Positions 30,760 to 38,910 of a stretch of DNA of 39,931 nucleotides are shown here, one piece after another. The stretch covers positions 1-39,931 of the forward strand of contig JAUXKG010000001.1 in assembly GCA_030624355.1 (NCBI GenBank). The letters run 5' to 3'. Under the pieces are notes generated by a model. That model searched no databases. It saw only the letters and a list, made by a program, of their open reading frames with translations, and was not told the origin of the DNA. The stretch is from Acidobacteriota bacterium. Lineage in GTDB: Bacteria; Acidobacteriota; UBA6911; RPQK01; JADFOI01. The position numbers were made by a program, and so were the translations under genes. Position 1 is the first letter of the stretch, and each line of letters starts with the position of its first letter.

Positions 30760-32889
30760 TCAAATCCCCTGTGGAGTACGGGCCTGGGCAACTGAACGAG
30801 CAAGAGCATCTTCCGTGTTCACTCCCTGCTGGAGCTGCTGAAGGTCAGGCTGCTGAACGCCCTGTCCCTGTTCCTTGAGCTGTTGGTTCTGCTCATGCTG
30901 TGAACGGTGGTCCTGAAAAATGATGTCGATCTTCTCGTCGCGCTTCTCGGCATACTCAGGTGTCTTCTGGAAGGTTATCATCGCCTCGAGGTGGACTGCG
31001 TCATCGTCGTAGTCCTGAACCTCCATGGCGATGCCTTCCATCATGACGCGGTTTTCCTGACGCTGGTTAGCAAAGTCAAGCCGGGCAGTGTCGTAGAGCG
31101 GCTCTTCACTTCCCAGCTCAAGTAGTTCAAGTATGCGGCGTTTGTCAGCTACAATGTCAAGGACACCAGACTGAGCAAGCTCAGTGATGAACTGTCGTCG
31201 AGCATCCGGCGTTAGTGGAAGTTGACTGCCGATCTTGACACGGACGTCAAAGTAGTTGACGCCTGGCTTATCCTTGTTGGTGCCGATAAGATCGGACCCA
31301 AGGAATTCCTGAACTTCATACAAGTCATTCTTGCCTGAAATCTTCACCAGCCGGTTCTCTTTGATCTTCCGGCTGAGTAGCTCCATAGTCATGGAGCCGA
31401 ATTTCTCAAGTTGCTTCTCTATAACCAGGATCGTCGGGGCCAGGACGGAAGCATCCTGTTCCTGAAGGGCAACGATCGCACGACCTGCTCTCACTGATCC
31501 TGGTTGTTTGCCCTGCGAGACGTCGTGTATCTGGGACACGTCCTGAATGTCTGACCGAGCGAGTTCGAGTGTTTTGATCACATAGTTTGGTAGGGGTGGG
31601 GGGACTGACATTGTGGGCTGGTGCCCAAATGTGTGCCTGACAACCTCGCCCGGTTCAGACGTCAACGCATAGTCGCCAATATTCGCGCCCTCAGGTACAA
31701 GCCACTTGGGCCTGGACATCTGGTTACGGTTCTCAATGATCTGAGAGCGTCCTCGATTGTACTCGGCCTGAAGACTGATCGACTGCTCGAGCGCGCAGGT
31801 GGGCCAGAGTCTTCCAGGGACTCCGATCTCCTCGAAGAAGGAGTATGGGAGCGCGACCGATCCGTTCGCGCGGTACTGGTTTTGCCGGATGTCGAGGAGG
31901 GTGTCGTCTGCGACGACAGCGTAGATTCCTCGGTTGAACTTTCCAAACGGCAGAGCCCAGACTTCGTGGACGTTAACCATACTTTGATTTCCCCTGACGC
32001 CGGCAAGGGAAGATCGTCCGCCAGTAAATGTTGCAGACCCCGGCCCGGCAAGATCAGCAATCCTTTTTTCAAAGAAATGGAGGTCGTCTTCATCGTCAGC
32101 CTGGACGTCCTTTCCTTTCTTCGGGTACCTATCCTGCACCCACTCGACCGGCCGCATTGTCGTATCGATCAGCCAGGGTAAAGACTCGAAGGTTGTCGCC
32201 CACGGATCAGGATCAATCTGGAAAGGCGACTTCTGCTCAAGCACGGCCTCGCCCAGGTTGACCTTGTTCTCCCCCTTCTTCTCCAGCTTCTTCAAATCAT
32301 TGATGAGGTTCTTGTCCGTGACATCATCTGATGACAGCGTCACCTCGTTCGACTTCGTCGGGTCCCAGTGAAGCCGCCAGACACCCAGTCCAGTAGTAGT
32401 CATCCACATTATGGCATCCACCAGCTTCGTGTCGGCTTCAAGTGGACCACCCCAATAGTACTTCAGGACTTTCTCCTGGAGCCGTGCGGCAACTACGTCT
32501 TCAGCATCTCCTGTCGCAGGAACGACAGTAAACACGGGCTTCTGTCGCAAGATAGTGGACATAATCTTTCGGGCCACTCCTTGCACGAGATTTGCTGTGA
32601 GACGGACACGCCATGGCGGGGCTGTCGGTTGATAGAGCTGGCCTCTTGATTCATCCCATTCCAGCCACTGGTGCCCCATGTAGAATGCGATGTTGATGTA
32701 CCACTGTCGTTCAAGCCATGACCTCCGTGATCTGCGGGTGTCCCACATTCCACCAACGAAGTTGACCACGTCTTGAGGGTTCTTCCAGTCAACTGAGAAG
32801 AACGAGCGAAGCTTCCTCTGCTCGTTCACCTTTGGGTTGCGTTTGGCTTCCCTTGTCTGCCTGGGTACAACTCTGAGTGGCTGCGGCAT
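30760..32889 (-). CDS. Portal protein
   Basis: The product has 709 aa. An N-terminal basic segment precedes a region containing WLERQWYINIAFYMGHQWLE and RVRLTANLVQGVARKIMSTI, typical of portal proteins of short-tailed phages. A helical core follows (ELARSDIQDVSQIHDVSQGK, then RAIVALQEQDASVLAPTIL). The last 100 residues are Gln-rich (HEQNQQLKEQGQGVQQPD), as in portal barrels. It would form the dodecameric channel at one capsid vertex. Size and order (terminase, portal, scaffold, capsid) agree. Confidence 0.85.
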   Translation of the reverse strand: MPQPLRVVPRQTREAKRNPKVNEQRKLRSFFSVDWKNPQDVVNFVGGMWDTRRSRRSWLERQWYINIAFYMGHQWLEWDESRGQLYQPTAPPWRVRLTANLVQGVARKIMSTILRQKPVFTVVPATGDAEDVVAARLQEKVLKYYWGGPLEADTKLVDAIMWMTTTGLGVWRLHWDPTKSNEVTLSSDDVTDKNLINDLKKLEKKGENKVNLGEAVLEQKSPFQIDPDPWATTFESLPWLIDTTMRPVEWVQDRYPKKGKDVQADDEDDLHFFEKRIADLAGPGSATFTGGRSSLAGVRGNQSMVNVHEVWALPFGKFNRGIYAVVADDTLLDIRQNQYRANGSVALPYSFFEEIGVPGRLWPTCALEQSISLQAEYNRGRSQIIENRNQMSRPKWLVPEGANIGDYALTSEPGEVVRHTFGHQPTMSVPPPLPNYVIKTLELARSDIQDVSQIHDVSQGKQPGSVRAGRAIVALQEQDASVLAPTILVIEKQLEKFGSMTMELLSRKIKENRLVKISGKNDLYEVQEFLGSDLIGTNKDKPGVNYFDVRVKIGSQLPLTPDARRQFITELAQSGVLDIVADKRRILELLELGSEEPLYDTARLDFANQRQENRVMMEGIAMEVQDYDDDAVHLEAMITFQKTPEYAEKRDEKIDIIFQDHRSQHEQNQQLKEQGQGVQQPDLQQLQQGVNTEDALARSVAQARTPQGI

Positions 32890-32891
32890 TC

Positions 32892-33167
32892 CTATCTCGC
32901 TGCTATCTGAGCTTCAATCGCATCACTTCGTCGCATAGGCTCAAGCGACTGCTCATTCTCACGCCCCTGCAGAGCCAGGTAGTCATGCAGAGTCGCTGCG
33001 TGAATCCTGTTCTGAGCATCTTTGAGGAGGGCATGGAGAGCCTTCTGGTCTGCTTTCAGGCTCTCCACGGTTTCTCGGTGGGCCTCTCGCACGCGAGCGA
33101 GCGAGAAGTAAAAGATGAATGAGAGGAAAAATGTGTAGCCGATCAGGATGCCCAACTCCGGGGTCAT
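32892..33167 (-). CDS. Small membrane-anchored coiled-coil protein
   Basis: The product has 91 aa. Residues about 4-25 (LGILIGYTFFLSFIFYFSLA) are a transmembrane span, followed by a long charged helix (REAHRETVESLKADQKALHA). It resembles inner-membrane spanins or small membrane anchors in phages. Its position between a beta-domain protein and the portal gene is unusual for lysis genes, so the role is unclear. The stop TAG overlaps the ribosome-binding region of the portal gene. Confidence 0.55.
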   Translation of the reverse strand: MTPELGILIGYTFFLSFIFYFSLARVREAHRETVESLKADQKALHALLKDAQNRIHAATLHDYLALQGRENEQSLEPMRRSDAIEAQIAAR

Positions 33168-33469
33168 GTCACTTTCCTCCTGATCAGGAGTGAGATGATA
33201 TCTGTAGCCCTGACAGTGTTGCCAGCAGAGTCCGTACTCTCGACGTCTGCTCTCATACGGCCAGGTGTCAACTGCGTCGGACTGAACCGAAAACTGACAA
33301 TGCCATTGGCCGGATCTTCAAGGGTCATGCTCACACTGGTCGCAGCCGCGCCATCAATCGAGAAGATGAGGTTGGCCGACCCACCCGAGAGATCGCGCGG
33401 AGTGCGGTCTGACTCAGAGATGAGAGTGAGCCGCAACAGTGTCTTATTGCCCTCTACAAGATCAGCCAT
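33164..33469 (-). CDS. Beta-sandwich (Ig-like) small virion-operon protein
   Basis: I prefer ATG 33469 because longer forms run into the terminator hairpin; an ATG at 33487 is possible (101 aa). The product is beta-rich: LLRLTLISESDRTPRDLSGG, NLIFSIDGAAATSVSMTLED and VSFRFSPTQLTPGRMRADVE. A BppU-like or Ig-like single domain fits. These small proteins often decorate virions or accompany tail and head genes. It overlaps the next gene by four bases (ATGA). Confidence 0.55.
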   Translation of the reverse strand: MADLVEGNKTLLRLTLISESDRTPRDLSGGSANLIFSIDGAAATSVSMTLEDPANGIVSFRFSPTQLTPGRMRADVESTDSAGNTVRATDIISLLIRRKVT

Positions 33470-33488
33470 GTGCTGATCTTGCCTCATC

Positions 33489-33523
33489 AAAAAAGGGGCG
33501 GCGAAACCTTTTTTCGCCGCCCC
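33489..33523 (-). terminator. Intrinsic terminator downstream of the terminase
   Basis: A perfect 12-bp stem, GGGGCGGCGAAA (33495-33506) with TTTCGCCGCCCC (33512-33523) and a 5-nt loop. On the minus strand it is followed by six T (33494-33489). This is a textbook Rho-independent terminator for transcripts leaving the terminase gene. It separates terminase from portal transcription unless read through. Confidence 0.85.
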
Positions 33524-33600
33524 CCACATAGGAGTGAGATTACCTGCGAGACCTTACCGGTACTTCATTCTTCCCTTTGGCCAACTACTGTAAAAAATAG

Positions 33601-33669
33601 TTAGGTCTCTATAGTGATTTCCAGCACGTCAGCAACGAGTATCGTTCGGTTTTCAATGGTCTCAGCCAT
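33601..33669 (-). CDS. Putative 22-aa peptide after the terminase
   Basis: ATG 33669 overlaps the end of the terminase gene, with GGATAGGA just upstream. The peptide reads MAETIENRTILVADVLEITI plus two residues. The ribosome-binding site is close and the peptide very short, so this may be chance. It is listed because the overlap geometry resembles translational coupling. Confidence 0.3.
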   Translation of the reverse strand: MAETIENRTILVADVLEITIET

Positions 33670-35287
33670 TTCCTATCCCACCTATGTACGGGCCACCAGT
33701 CTTACTGCCTCGCTTTTGCGACAGCTTCTTACGCCACCACGCTTCCATTCGTTCCTTCATCGTACTGCTTGCAATCTTGCCCATGTCGAGTCCCTTCTCC
33801 AGCTCGAAGTGCATCTTCTGGATGTGGTCGTCTGACACATCGTGCATGATACCTGCCGCCACCATGTACCGCAGTGCGTCAAGTGCATGGTCATTCCTTT
33901 TGACAGGCGCATCTTTTCGCTCATGTGCCCAGGTACTCCCCTTGTCTTCTACCCATCGGTACGTCCCAAACTCCTTAATAAGCGCTCGGCAGGTGCTGAA
34001 GACTTTGAGTCCAGGTTGATCGTCCATCCCAACCTGCAACAGTTGATGAATCTTCTCGATTCCGAAATGGACGTCGTTGGGTGCTGGCGAGCAAAAAATC
34101 TTGTAGTCACTGGAAAGAAGAGTGCCAATTCCCGGTTCACCGGAGGCTGTATGGTAGTAAGCAGATGGATCAATCCACCTAACTCGGATATGCTCTGTCC
34201 GATCTGTTCGAGTCCATAGTTTTTCTTTTTCATTCCAGAGGTAGCCTTCACTTTCCTTCAGGTACTTTGCAAGCTGGTGGTAGCGGAGACCATGGAAGTA
34301 ACCTTCTCGATAGATGTAGACGATCTTCTCACCTGGTGGTACAGCCAACCAGAGAATAGCTGCCGTCCTGCGTCCCGGATCGAGTCCGCAGTAGCGAGTC
34401 CAGTCGGCAGGAATCTCGAACGGCTTGCATATGTGTTTCTTACAAAACTCGGGATACACGAGACCCTGACGTTTACGAGAGCCGCCTTCCAGCATAACGT
34501 GCTTATCTTCTTCAGACAGGTAGGTGAACATCTCGTCGTACACATCCCGGGAGACGTGTCCACGCTCAACGGCACGCTTCGTCTTCAGGCGCGTAAGGTG
34601 AATGTGCTCATCACCAGTGATGGCGATCTGTTCGAGGTCGAGGAGCCACTCCTCTGATCTCTGTAGAGTAGCTGCGACTACTACGCGTCCCCCTTTTGCA
34701 AGACGACGCGCCATGAGTTCTTTCCAAAGAATACCCGAGACCTCTTCGTCAATGACAACAAGGTCCACAGCTGCTGCCTGTATCTTCCGGCGAGCTTCTT
34801 CGTTTCCCTCTCCCGAGATGAAGTCGCACTGAGAATTCGACTTTGTTCTAATGAATGCCGGTATCTCAGTTTTGGCCGCCGCAGGACCAATCTTATCGAT
34901 GTTCCATTCGTGAAGAATCGCTGCTTGCTGATTGGCTCCCATGAGATGACGGTAAACACCTTCGGTGAGCGTCCGATAATCTGCAGAGAGTATATAGATC
35001 TTGGGCGCTTTGGGCGTCCTCTGATACGGATGGCTCTCTTCCATCCACCATTTGATCTCCTGGGCTGCAGCCTTCGACTTGCCACTCTGGTTCCCTCCAA
35101 AGATCAGTCGGACGCGAGCTTCAGACTTGTGGAATGAGAGCTGATCTCCCTCAGGGTCATCGTCAGGGATGTACAGATCGCCGGGGTGTCGACGTCTGCG
35201 AATCATCTCCTCGCAGACAGAGTGAACAAAACCTACGGTGCTCGGGTCTCGCGCAAGTCGGTTGACGTCAATCGTCAAGCGGGACAT
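33662..35287 (-). CDS. terL: Terminase large subunit
   Basis: The product has 541 aa. Walker A GGNQSGKS lies at residues 64-71 and Walker B VDLVVIDEE at about 174-182. The nuclease domain starts near CGLDPGRRTAAILWLA (about residue 300), with a late acidic cluster in NDHALDALRYMV. This is the packaging motor ATPase with headful- or site-cutting nuclease. The length is normal for the family. The start overlaps the small-subunit candidate by 20 nt, which is typical. The strand and order define the virion operon. Confidence 0.9.
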   Translation of the reverse strand: MSRLTIDVNRLARDPSTVGFVHSVCEEMIRRRRHPGDLYIPDDDPEGDQLSFHKSEARVRLIFGGNQSGKSKAAAQEIKWWMEESHPYQRTPKAPKIYILSADYRTLTEGVYRHLMGANQQAAILHEWNIDKIGPAAAKTEIPAFIRTKSNSQCDFISGEGNEEARRKIQAAAVDLVVIDEEVSGILWKELMARRLAKGGRVVVAATLQRSEEWLLDLEQIAITGDEHIHLTRLKTKRAVERGHVSRDVYDEMFTYLSEEDKHVMLEGGSRKRQGLVYPEFCKKHICKPFEIPADWTRYCGLDPGRRTAAILWLAVPPGEKIVYIYREGYFHGLRYHQLAKYLKESEGYLWNEKEKLWTRTDRTEHIRVRWIDPSAYYHTASGEPGIGTLLSSDYKIFCSPAPNDVHFGIEKIHQLLQVGMDDQPGLKVFSTCRALIKEFGTYRWVEDKGSTWAHERKDAPVKRNDHALDALRYMVAAGIMHDVSDDHIQKMHFELEKGLDMGKIASSTMKERMEAWWRKKLSQKRGSKTGGPYIGGIGNG

Positions 35288-35570
35288 CGTCTTTGACCTC
35301 TATCCTGCGACCTTTGACACCGTAGGGGGCGAGGGACGGGATTACAATCTCTTCGATGAGACTCTCCAGCTCTTCGGGAGAACAGTGCTTGAGATCAGTA
35401 GCGGCGCGGTCAAGCTTGAAGCCACGCAGTTCTGCGATCTTGTCGAGCGCACGAATCTGATCAGCAGGCTTCCGCGCCTTCATCGCAATCTTCACGTACG
35501 CCTCGATCACCCGGTCACGGGTGTCGAGGGATTCTACTTCCTGAAGAAGCCCATATTCCGGATACTCCAT
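35268..35570 (-). CDS. Candidate terminase small subunit
   Basis: The product has 100 aa, overlapping the large-subunit start. It is helical with KIAMKARKPADQIRALDKIA and LELR-type segments, and an acidic tail (KGRRIEVKDDVPLDD). A helical DNA-recognition domain is not obvious, but the position right before the large terminase is the usual place of the small subunit. No strong motif supports this beyond context. Confidence 0.5.
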   Translation of the reverse strand: MEYPEYGLLQEVESLDTRDRVIEAYVKIAMKARKPADQIRALDKIAELRGFKLDRAATDLKHCSPEELESLIEEIVIPSLAPYGVKGRRIEVKDDVPLDD

Positions 35571-35574
35571 TCAG

Positions 35575-35865
35575 TTATTCTGGCGTGGAGTCAGTGTAGT
35601 CGTCAACAGAGAACTTGCCACTGGCACAGTCTATGTACGCCTGATTGATGAGCCCGCAGATGATCGCAGAGTCTGAGAGTGCCCGACCACGGAAAAAAGC
35701 CGGGACCTTCGCGCTGACCTCTTCCTTCACCCGGACCAGACGCGACGTCGTCTCTGCGTCCATGGCAACCCAGATGCGCTTTCTTCCGTCTCTGGCGTCC
35801 TTTGTCTTCTTTTTGACTACTTTCCTCTTAACGGCAGTTACTTTACTCTTAACGGCAGTCGACAT
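35575..35865 (-). CDS. Basic DNA-binding protein, RHH-like
   Basis: ATG 35865 follows a very good AAGGAG site (96 aa). The N-terminus is a duplicated basic stretch (TAVKSKVTAVKRKVVKKKTK) encoded by a 21-bp near-repeat at 35825-35859. The rest (RIWVAMDAETTSRLVRVKEE, then ALSDSAIICGLINQAYIDC) fits a strand-helix-helix like ribbon-helix-helix proteins. It is the first gene of the virion operon, divergent from the integrase. It could regulate or support packaging. Confidence 0.55.
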   Translation of the reverse strand: MSTAVKSKVTAVKRKVVKKKTKDARDGRKRIWVAMDAETTSRLVRVKEEVSAKVPAFFRGRALSDSAIICGLINQAYIDCASGKFSVDDYTDSTPE

Positions 35866-35939
35866 GAAAATCTCCTTGACAACTTTGTCGTATGAGGGTA
35901 AACGTGACATGAGAAGTGATTATATGGAGACAGGCTCAT
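35866..35939. promoter_or_regulatory. Divergent control region, integrase versus virion operon
   Basis: This is the only intergenic space between two divergent genes that both look like operon starts. A TTGACA lies at 35876-35881 on the plus strand. A TAAACG sits 17 nt further downstream, only half-matching a -10. The promoter elements are therefore weak guesses, but at least one promoter in each direction must lie close by, unless transcription enters from upstream. Confidence 0.4.
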
Positions 35940-37106
35940 ATGACAAGCGAGAAAACTCCTGAAGTTCCAGCTATCAAGCTGACTGGTGGAGTGGGGTCCC
36001 TACCCCGTCGTTTGTGGCGGGCACGGACCATAGCGGGCAGAGTGTCAATCCAGAAGATGCGCCGGAACCCGGAGACCGGGCGATGGCGTATTCGGATACG
36101 GGACACCGTCACCGGTAGATTCGAGTCCGTTGACACGCCATACCGGGACAAAGCGCACGCCTACGAGTACGCGATCAAGTTCGCCTGGGAGTGGGCTCGA
36201 GACCACGGGCTTGTTGACAGAGAGACTGACCACGGGGATCTGTTACTCGCCTACGAGCGATGGATGCGAGAGCTACCACTGCGGCCGAAGTCGATCAAGG
36301 AGTATGGCCTGGCCGGACGGTGTGCTGCCTCACACCTGCCGAACTCCGTGGCGGCGATCACCCGACAGGACGTCATCAACTGGATCAAGGCACTCGAGTC
36401 CAGGGGGCTGAAGGGAAACACGATCCAGTGGAGACTGCAGGTCTTCAGATCGTTCCTCCGTTGGGCACAAGTCGAGAACTACATCGATCACGACCCCACC
36501 GTTCTGGTGAGAGCGCCGCGCTGGACACCACGGGACGGCAGAGCCCTGTCGTATCCTGAAGCCCAGAAGCTCCTTGCCTACGCCAAGCGAAAAGAGGTTA
36601 TCAAACGGGGCAACTTCTACTACAAGAAGAGTGTCGCCCAGCACATCTACTGGTTCGTCCTGATCGCTCTCCATACCGGGCTCAGGAAAACCAACGTACT
36701 ACAGCTCCGGTGGTCGTGGATGGATTTCGACGAGCGGAAGATCATCATCCCAGGTCGACTGGTGAAGAACCGAAAGGACCTCATTATCCCCATGCACCAG
36801 GAGCTGGAAAGAAAGTTCAGAACCTATCACTCAATGAGGGCATCGGATATCGTGCTTGGAAGAAAGTACCGAGATATGCACAAAGGATTCAAGTCACTCT
36901 GTCGCAGGGCAGGGTTGCCTGACCTGAAGGTGCACGATCTCCGGCACACCGTTTCGACCTGGTTCCACATGAAGCTGCCATGGAACTACGCAGAGAAGCT
37001 ACTTGGTCGCACCATTCCGCACGTAGGCGGGATCTACTTCCACCCTCCGTTCTGGGATCTCAGGGATCGTGTCGATACTCTGCCATGGCTTGAGACTACT
37101 GGCTGA
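35940..37106 (+). CDS. Tyrosine recombinase / phage integrase
   Basis: ATG 35940 has GGAG about 11 bases upstream (388 aa). Residues about 100-200 form the core-binding domain. Catalytic residues in the C-terminal domain: R249 (HTGLRKTNVLQLRW), the lysine region near 276-279 (LVKNRKDLIIP), H332 and R335 (HDLRH), and Y366 (GGIYFHP). The usual second histidine (LGH) is R357 here (LLGRTIPH). A basic N-terminus may bind arm-type DNA. It implies site-specific integration and a temperate life cycle. A terminator follows at 37129. Confidence 0.85.
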   Translation: MTSEKTPEVPAIKLTGGVGSLPRRLWRARTIAGRVSIQKMRRNPETGRWRIRIRDTVTGRFESVDTPYRDKAHAYEYAIKFAWEWARDHGLVDRETDHGDLLLAYERWMRELPLRPKSIKEYGLAGRCAASHLPNSVAAITRQDVINWIKALESRGLKGNTIQWRLQVFRSFLRWAQVENYIDHDPTVLVRAPRWTPRDGRALSYPEAQKLLAYAKRKEVIKRGNFYYKKSVAQHIYWFVLIALHTGLRKTNVLQLRWSWMDFDERKIIIPGRLVKNRKDLIIPMHQELERKFRTYHSMRASDIVLGRKYRDMHKGFKSLCRRAGLPDLKVHDLRHTVSTWFHMKLPWNYAEKLLGRTIPHVGGIYFHPPFWDLRDRVDTLPWLETTG

Positions 37107-37128
37107 CTTTGCGTTTCTTAAGTTCGTT

Positions 37129-37164
37129 GTGACCCTGGGGCCTGGACCCCCCGGGGTCACTTTT
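37129..37164 (+). terminator. Terminator after the integrase
   Basis: GTGACCCTGGGG (37129-37140) pairs with CCCCGGGGTCAC (37149-37160) over 12 bp with one U-G pair and an 8-nt loop. It is followed by TTTT. It sits 22 nt after the integrase stop and just before an AGGAGG site for the next gene. Confidence 0.65.
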
Positions 37165-37177
37165 ACCAGGAGGTCAC

Positions 37178-37936
37178 ATGAAGACCGAAATCAGTTACTA
37201 CGAGTACCGTGAACGCGGCGGTACCAACGTCAACCTCAACGCTGATCCACGTGATATAGAGGAGCTTGAAAGCCTTCTCGAAGAACTTCGTGGGCCACGG
37301 GTGCCACTTGAACCGCCAGAGCGACCGGAGCGACCGGAACGGCCGCCGAGACCGGAACGGCCGCCGAGACCGGAACGGCCGCCGAGACCGATGAAGCCAT
37401 TCTTCGACCTCGGCAAGGCAGTCGGCAAAGTTGGTGAGGTCGTTCAGATTTCAGTCACTGGCGGAAGCATCATTCCCGTGAATGGTTTTCACATCGGTGG
37501 TGGATGTGGATTGCTCCCAGACGAGGAACGTTCTGGGTACGGAAAGCTCAAGGCCACTGGTATCGTCCTCGGCGACTTCCTGACCAACTACCTGAGGGCT
37601 CAGAACATCTTCGATTCAGTCTTCCAAAAGTTTCAGTGGGTAAACTGGGACGAGCACCAAGCCCTCCCGGAGGAGTGGTGGGAGTACTCGTTGTTGTTCT
37701 TCTCGCTGAGTGAAGAGCGGACTGTCCCCCCCATCTCAATTCCCAACGGCACCGAGCTGTTCAAGGTGAACTTCGAGATCCTACCGCAGGACCCCGGGCC
37801 ACTCACACTCACGTGCATCGACGAGCACTACTACACGCAGGCAGTACAGCGCCGTCGTGACTGGACATACACTGGCGCAGGTCAAGGACAGACAAGGGTG
37901 GAACTCAATGGAGGAGAGGTCCGAGTCACTCCCTGA
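37178..37936 (+). CDS. Unknown protein with RPERPP repeat and beta domain
   Basis: ATG 37178 follows CCAGGAGGTCAC (252 aa). Residues 1-45 are charged. Residues 46-71 are a proline-arginine repeat (RPERPPRPERPPRP). Residues about 75-250 are a beta-rich domain (VGKVGEVVQISVTGGSIIP; SIPNGTELFKVNFEILPQD; GPLTLTCIDE), with a beta-sandwich rhythm reminiscent of cohesin/Ig-like folds. Function unknown. It could be a secreted or surface protein but has no signal peptide. Confidence 0.6.
   Translation: MKTEISYYEYRERGGTNVNLNADPRDIEELESLLEELRGPRVPLEPPERPERPERPPRPERPPRPERPPRPMKPFFDLGKAVGKVGEVVQISVTGGSIIPVNGFHIGGGCGLLPDEERSGYGKLKATGIVLGDFLTNYLRAQNIFDSVFQKFQWVNWDEHQALPEEWWEYSLLFFSLSEERTVPPISIPNGTELFKVNFEILPQDPGPLTLTCIDEHYYTQAVQRRRDWTYTGAGQGQTRVELNGGEVRVTP
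37332..37385 (+). repeat. Three exact 18-bp tandem repeats
   Basis: The unit GACCGGAACGGCCGCCGA occurs three times exactly at 37332-37349, 37350-37367 and 37368-37385, with a partial copy before it. It encodes the RPERPP peptide repeat. Copy-number variation by slippage is likely. Confidence 0.95.
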
Positions 37937-38099
37937 GCCCGGCTTCTACTGGGCGAGAGAGAAGTCACCGACAAGAAGGGGGCCATTGGAGATATTCCGT
38001 GTTATTGACGACGGAGGATATTTCACCGGCTCCCTCATTTACGTCATGCTCAACGAGGTCGAGATTAAAGGACCTCTGCTGGTACCACCAAGGAGCTGA
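37908..38099 (+). CDS. Unknown 63-aa protein
   Basis: ATG 37908 lies inside the end of the previous gene, with AAGGGTGG upstream. The product begins MEERSESLPEPGFYWAREKS and has a beta-strand-like second half (IFRVIDDGGYFTGSLIYVML). It resembles small beta-sheet proteins found in many phages that pair with replication modules. No family is recognised. Confidence 0.5.
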   Translation: MEERSESLPEPGFYWAREKSPTRRGPLEIFRVIDDGGYFTGSLIYVMLNEVEIKGPLLVPPRS

Positions 38100-38130
38100 C
38101 ACACACATTTTTGGAAGGAGGTTTTACGGC

Positions 38131-38910
38131 ATGCCCAAGCTCTTGGAGACCGTCGTACAGAAGGGCACTGGGGGTTTACCCAGACGAACCCTCCTGTACG
38201 GCACTCATGGGATAGGGAAATCGACGTTCGCCTCGTCGATTCCTGACCATCTGATACTCGACATCGAGGATGGACTCAATGACATCCAGTGTCAAGCCAC
38301 CCCGAAGGTCACTACGACAGACGAACTGATGGCGTGGGTCACTGAACTCTACACAGAGAAACACAAGTTCAAAGCACTCGTGGTCGACACGTGCGATTTC
38401 CTTGAACGCATGATCTGGAAGGAGGTGTGCGAAGCCGGTGGCAAAGACTCCATCGGTGACTTCGGTTTCGGAAAAGGTTACTCACAAGCCCTCTCGAAAT
38501 GGAATGAAATTGTCGTCGCCTTCGATGCTCTCAGGGAGAAGCGTGGCATCTCGATCTGGCTCCTGGCACACGCCACTACAGAGAAGTACGAGAACCCGGA
38601 GACCGAGCCATATGATCGGTACGCTCCACGGCTTCACAAGGGTGCCAACCAGCTTCTGTGTCAATGGTGCGATGAGGTCTTGTTCGCGTCCCACAAAGTC
38701 TATACAGTGTCCGATGACAAGGGCTTCGGCCAAGATCGGGCACGTGGGGTCGGGGGAGAGGACAGAGTGCTCAGGACTGAAGAGCGCGCTGCCTTCATCG
38801 CAAAGTCACGGTTGAAAATGCCGCTCGAGCTTCCACTGGAGTGGGAGAGTTACGCCAACTGCCTGAAGAAGGAGAAGAACAGTGCCAAGCCTGCACGGGT
38901 ACAATCCTGA
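38131..38910 (+). CDS. Sak4-like RecA-fold ATPase (AAA_24 type)
   Basis: ATG 38131 follows TTGGAAGGAGG (259 aa). Walker A GTHGIGKS at 24-31 and Walker B ALVVD at 82-86 define a RecA-like core. The layout, with the P-loop close to the N-terminus and an ILDIEDG strand after it, matches phage AAA_24 / Sak4 proteins, which assist single-strand annealing recombination. It overlaps the next gene, a probable ssDNA-binding protein, which is the usual partner. Confidence 0.8.
   Translation: MPKLLETVVQKGTGGLPRRTLLYGTHGIGKSTFASSIPDHLILDIEDGLNDIQCQATPKVTTTDELMAWVTELYTEKHKFKALVVDTCDFLERMIWKEVCEAGGKDSIGDFGFGKGYSQALSKWNEIVVAFDALREKRGISIWLLAHATTEKYENPETEPYDRYAPRLHKGANQLLCQWCDEVLFASHKVYTVSDDKGFGQDRARGVGGEDRVLRTEERAAFIAKSRLKMPLELPLEWESYANCLKKEKNSAKPARVQS

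Noticed and set aside
33531..33596. Plus-strand mini-frame after CATAGGAG at 33.53 kb
   Set aside because: The GTG overlaps the Shine-Dalgarno itself, and the 19-residue product is unremarkable.
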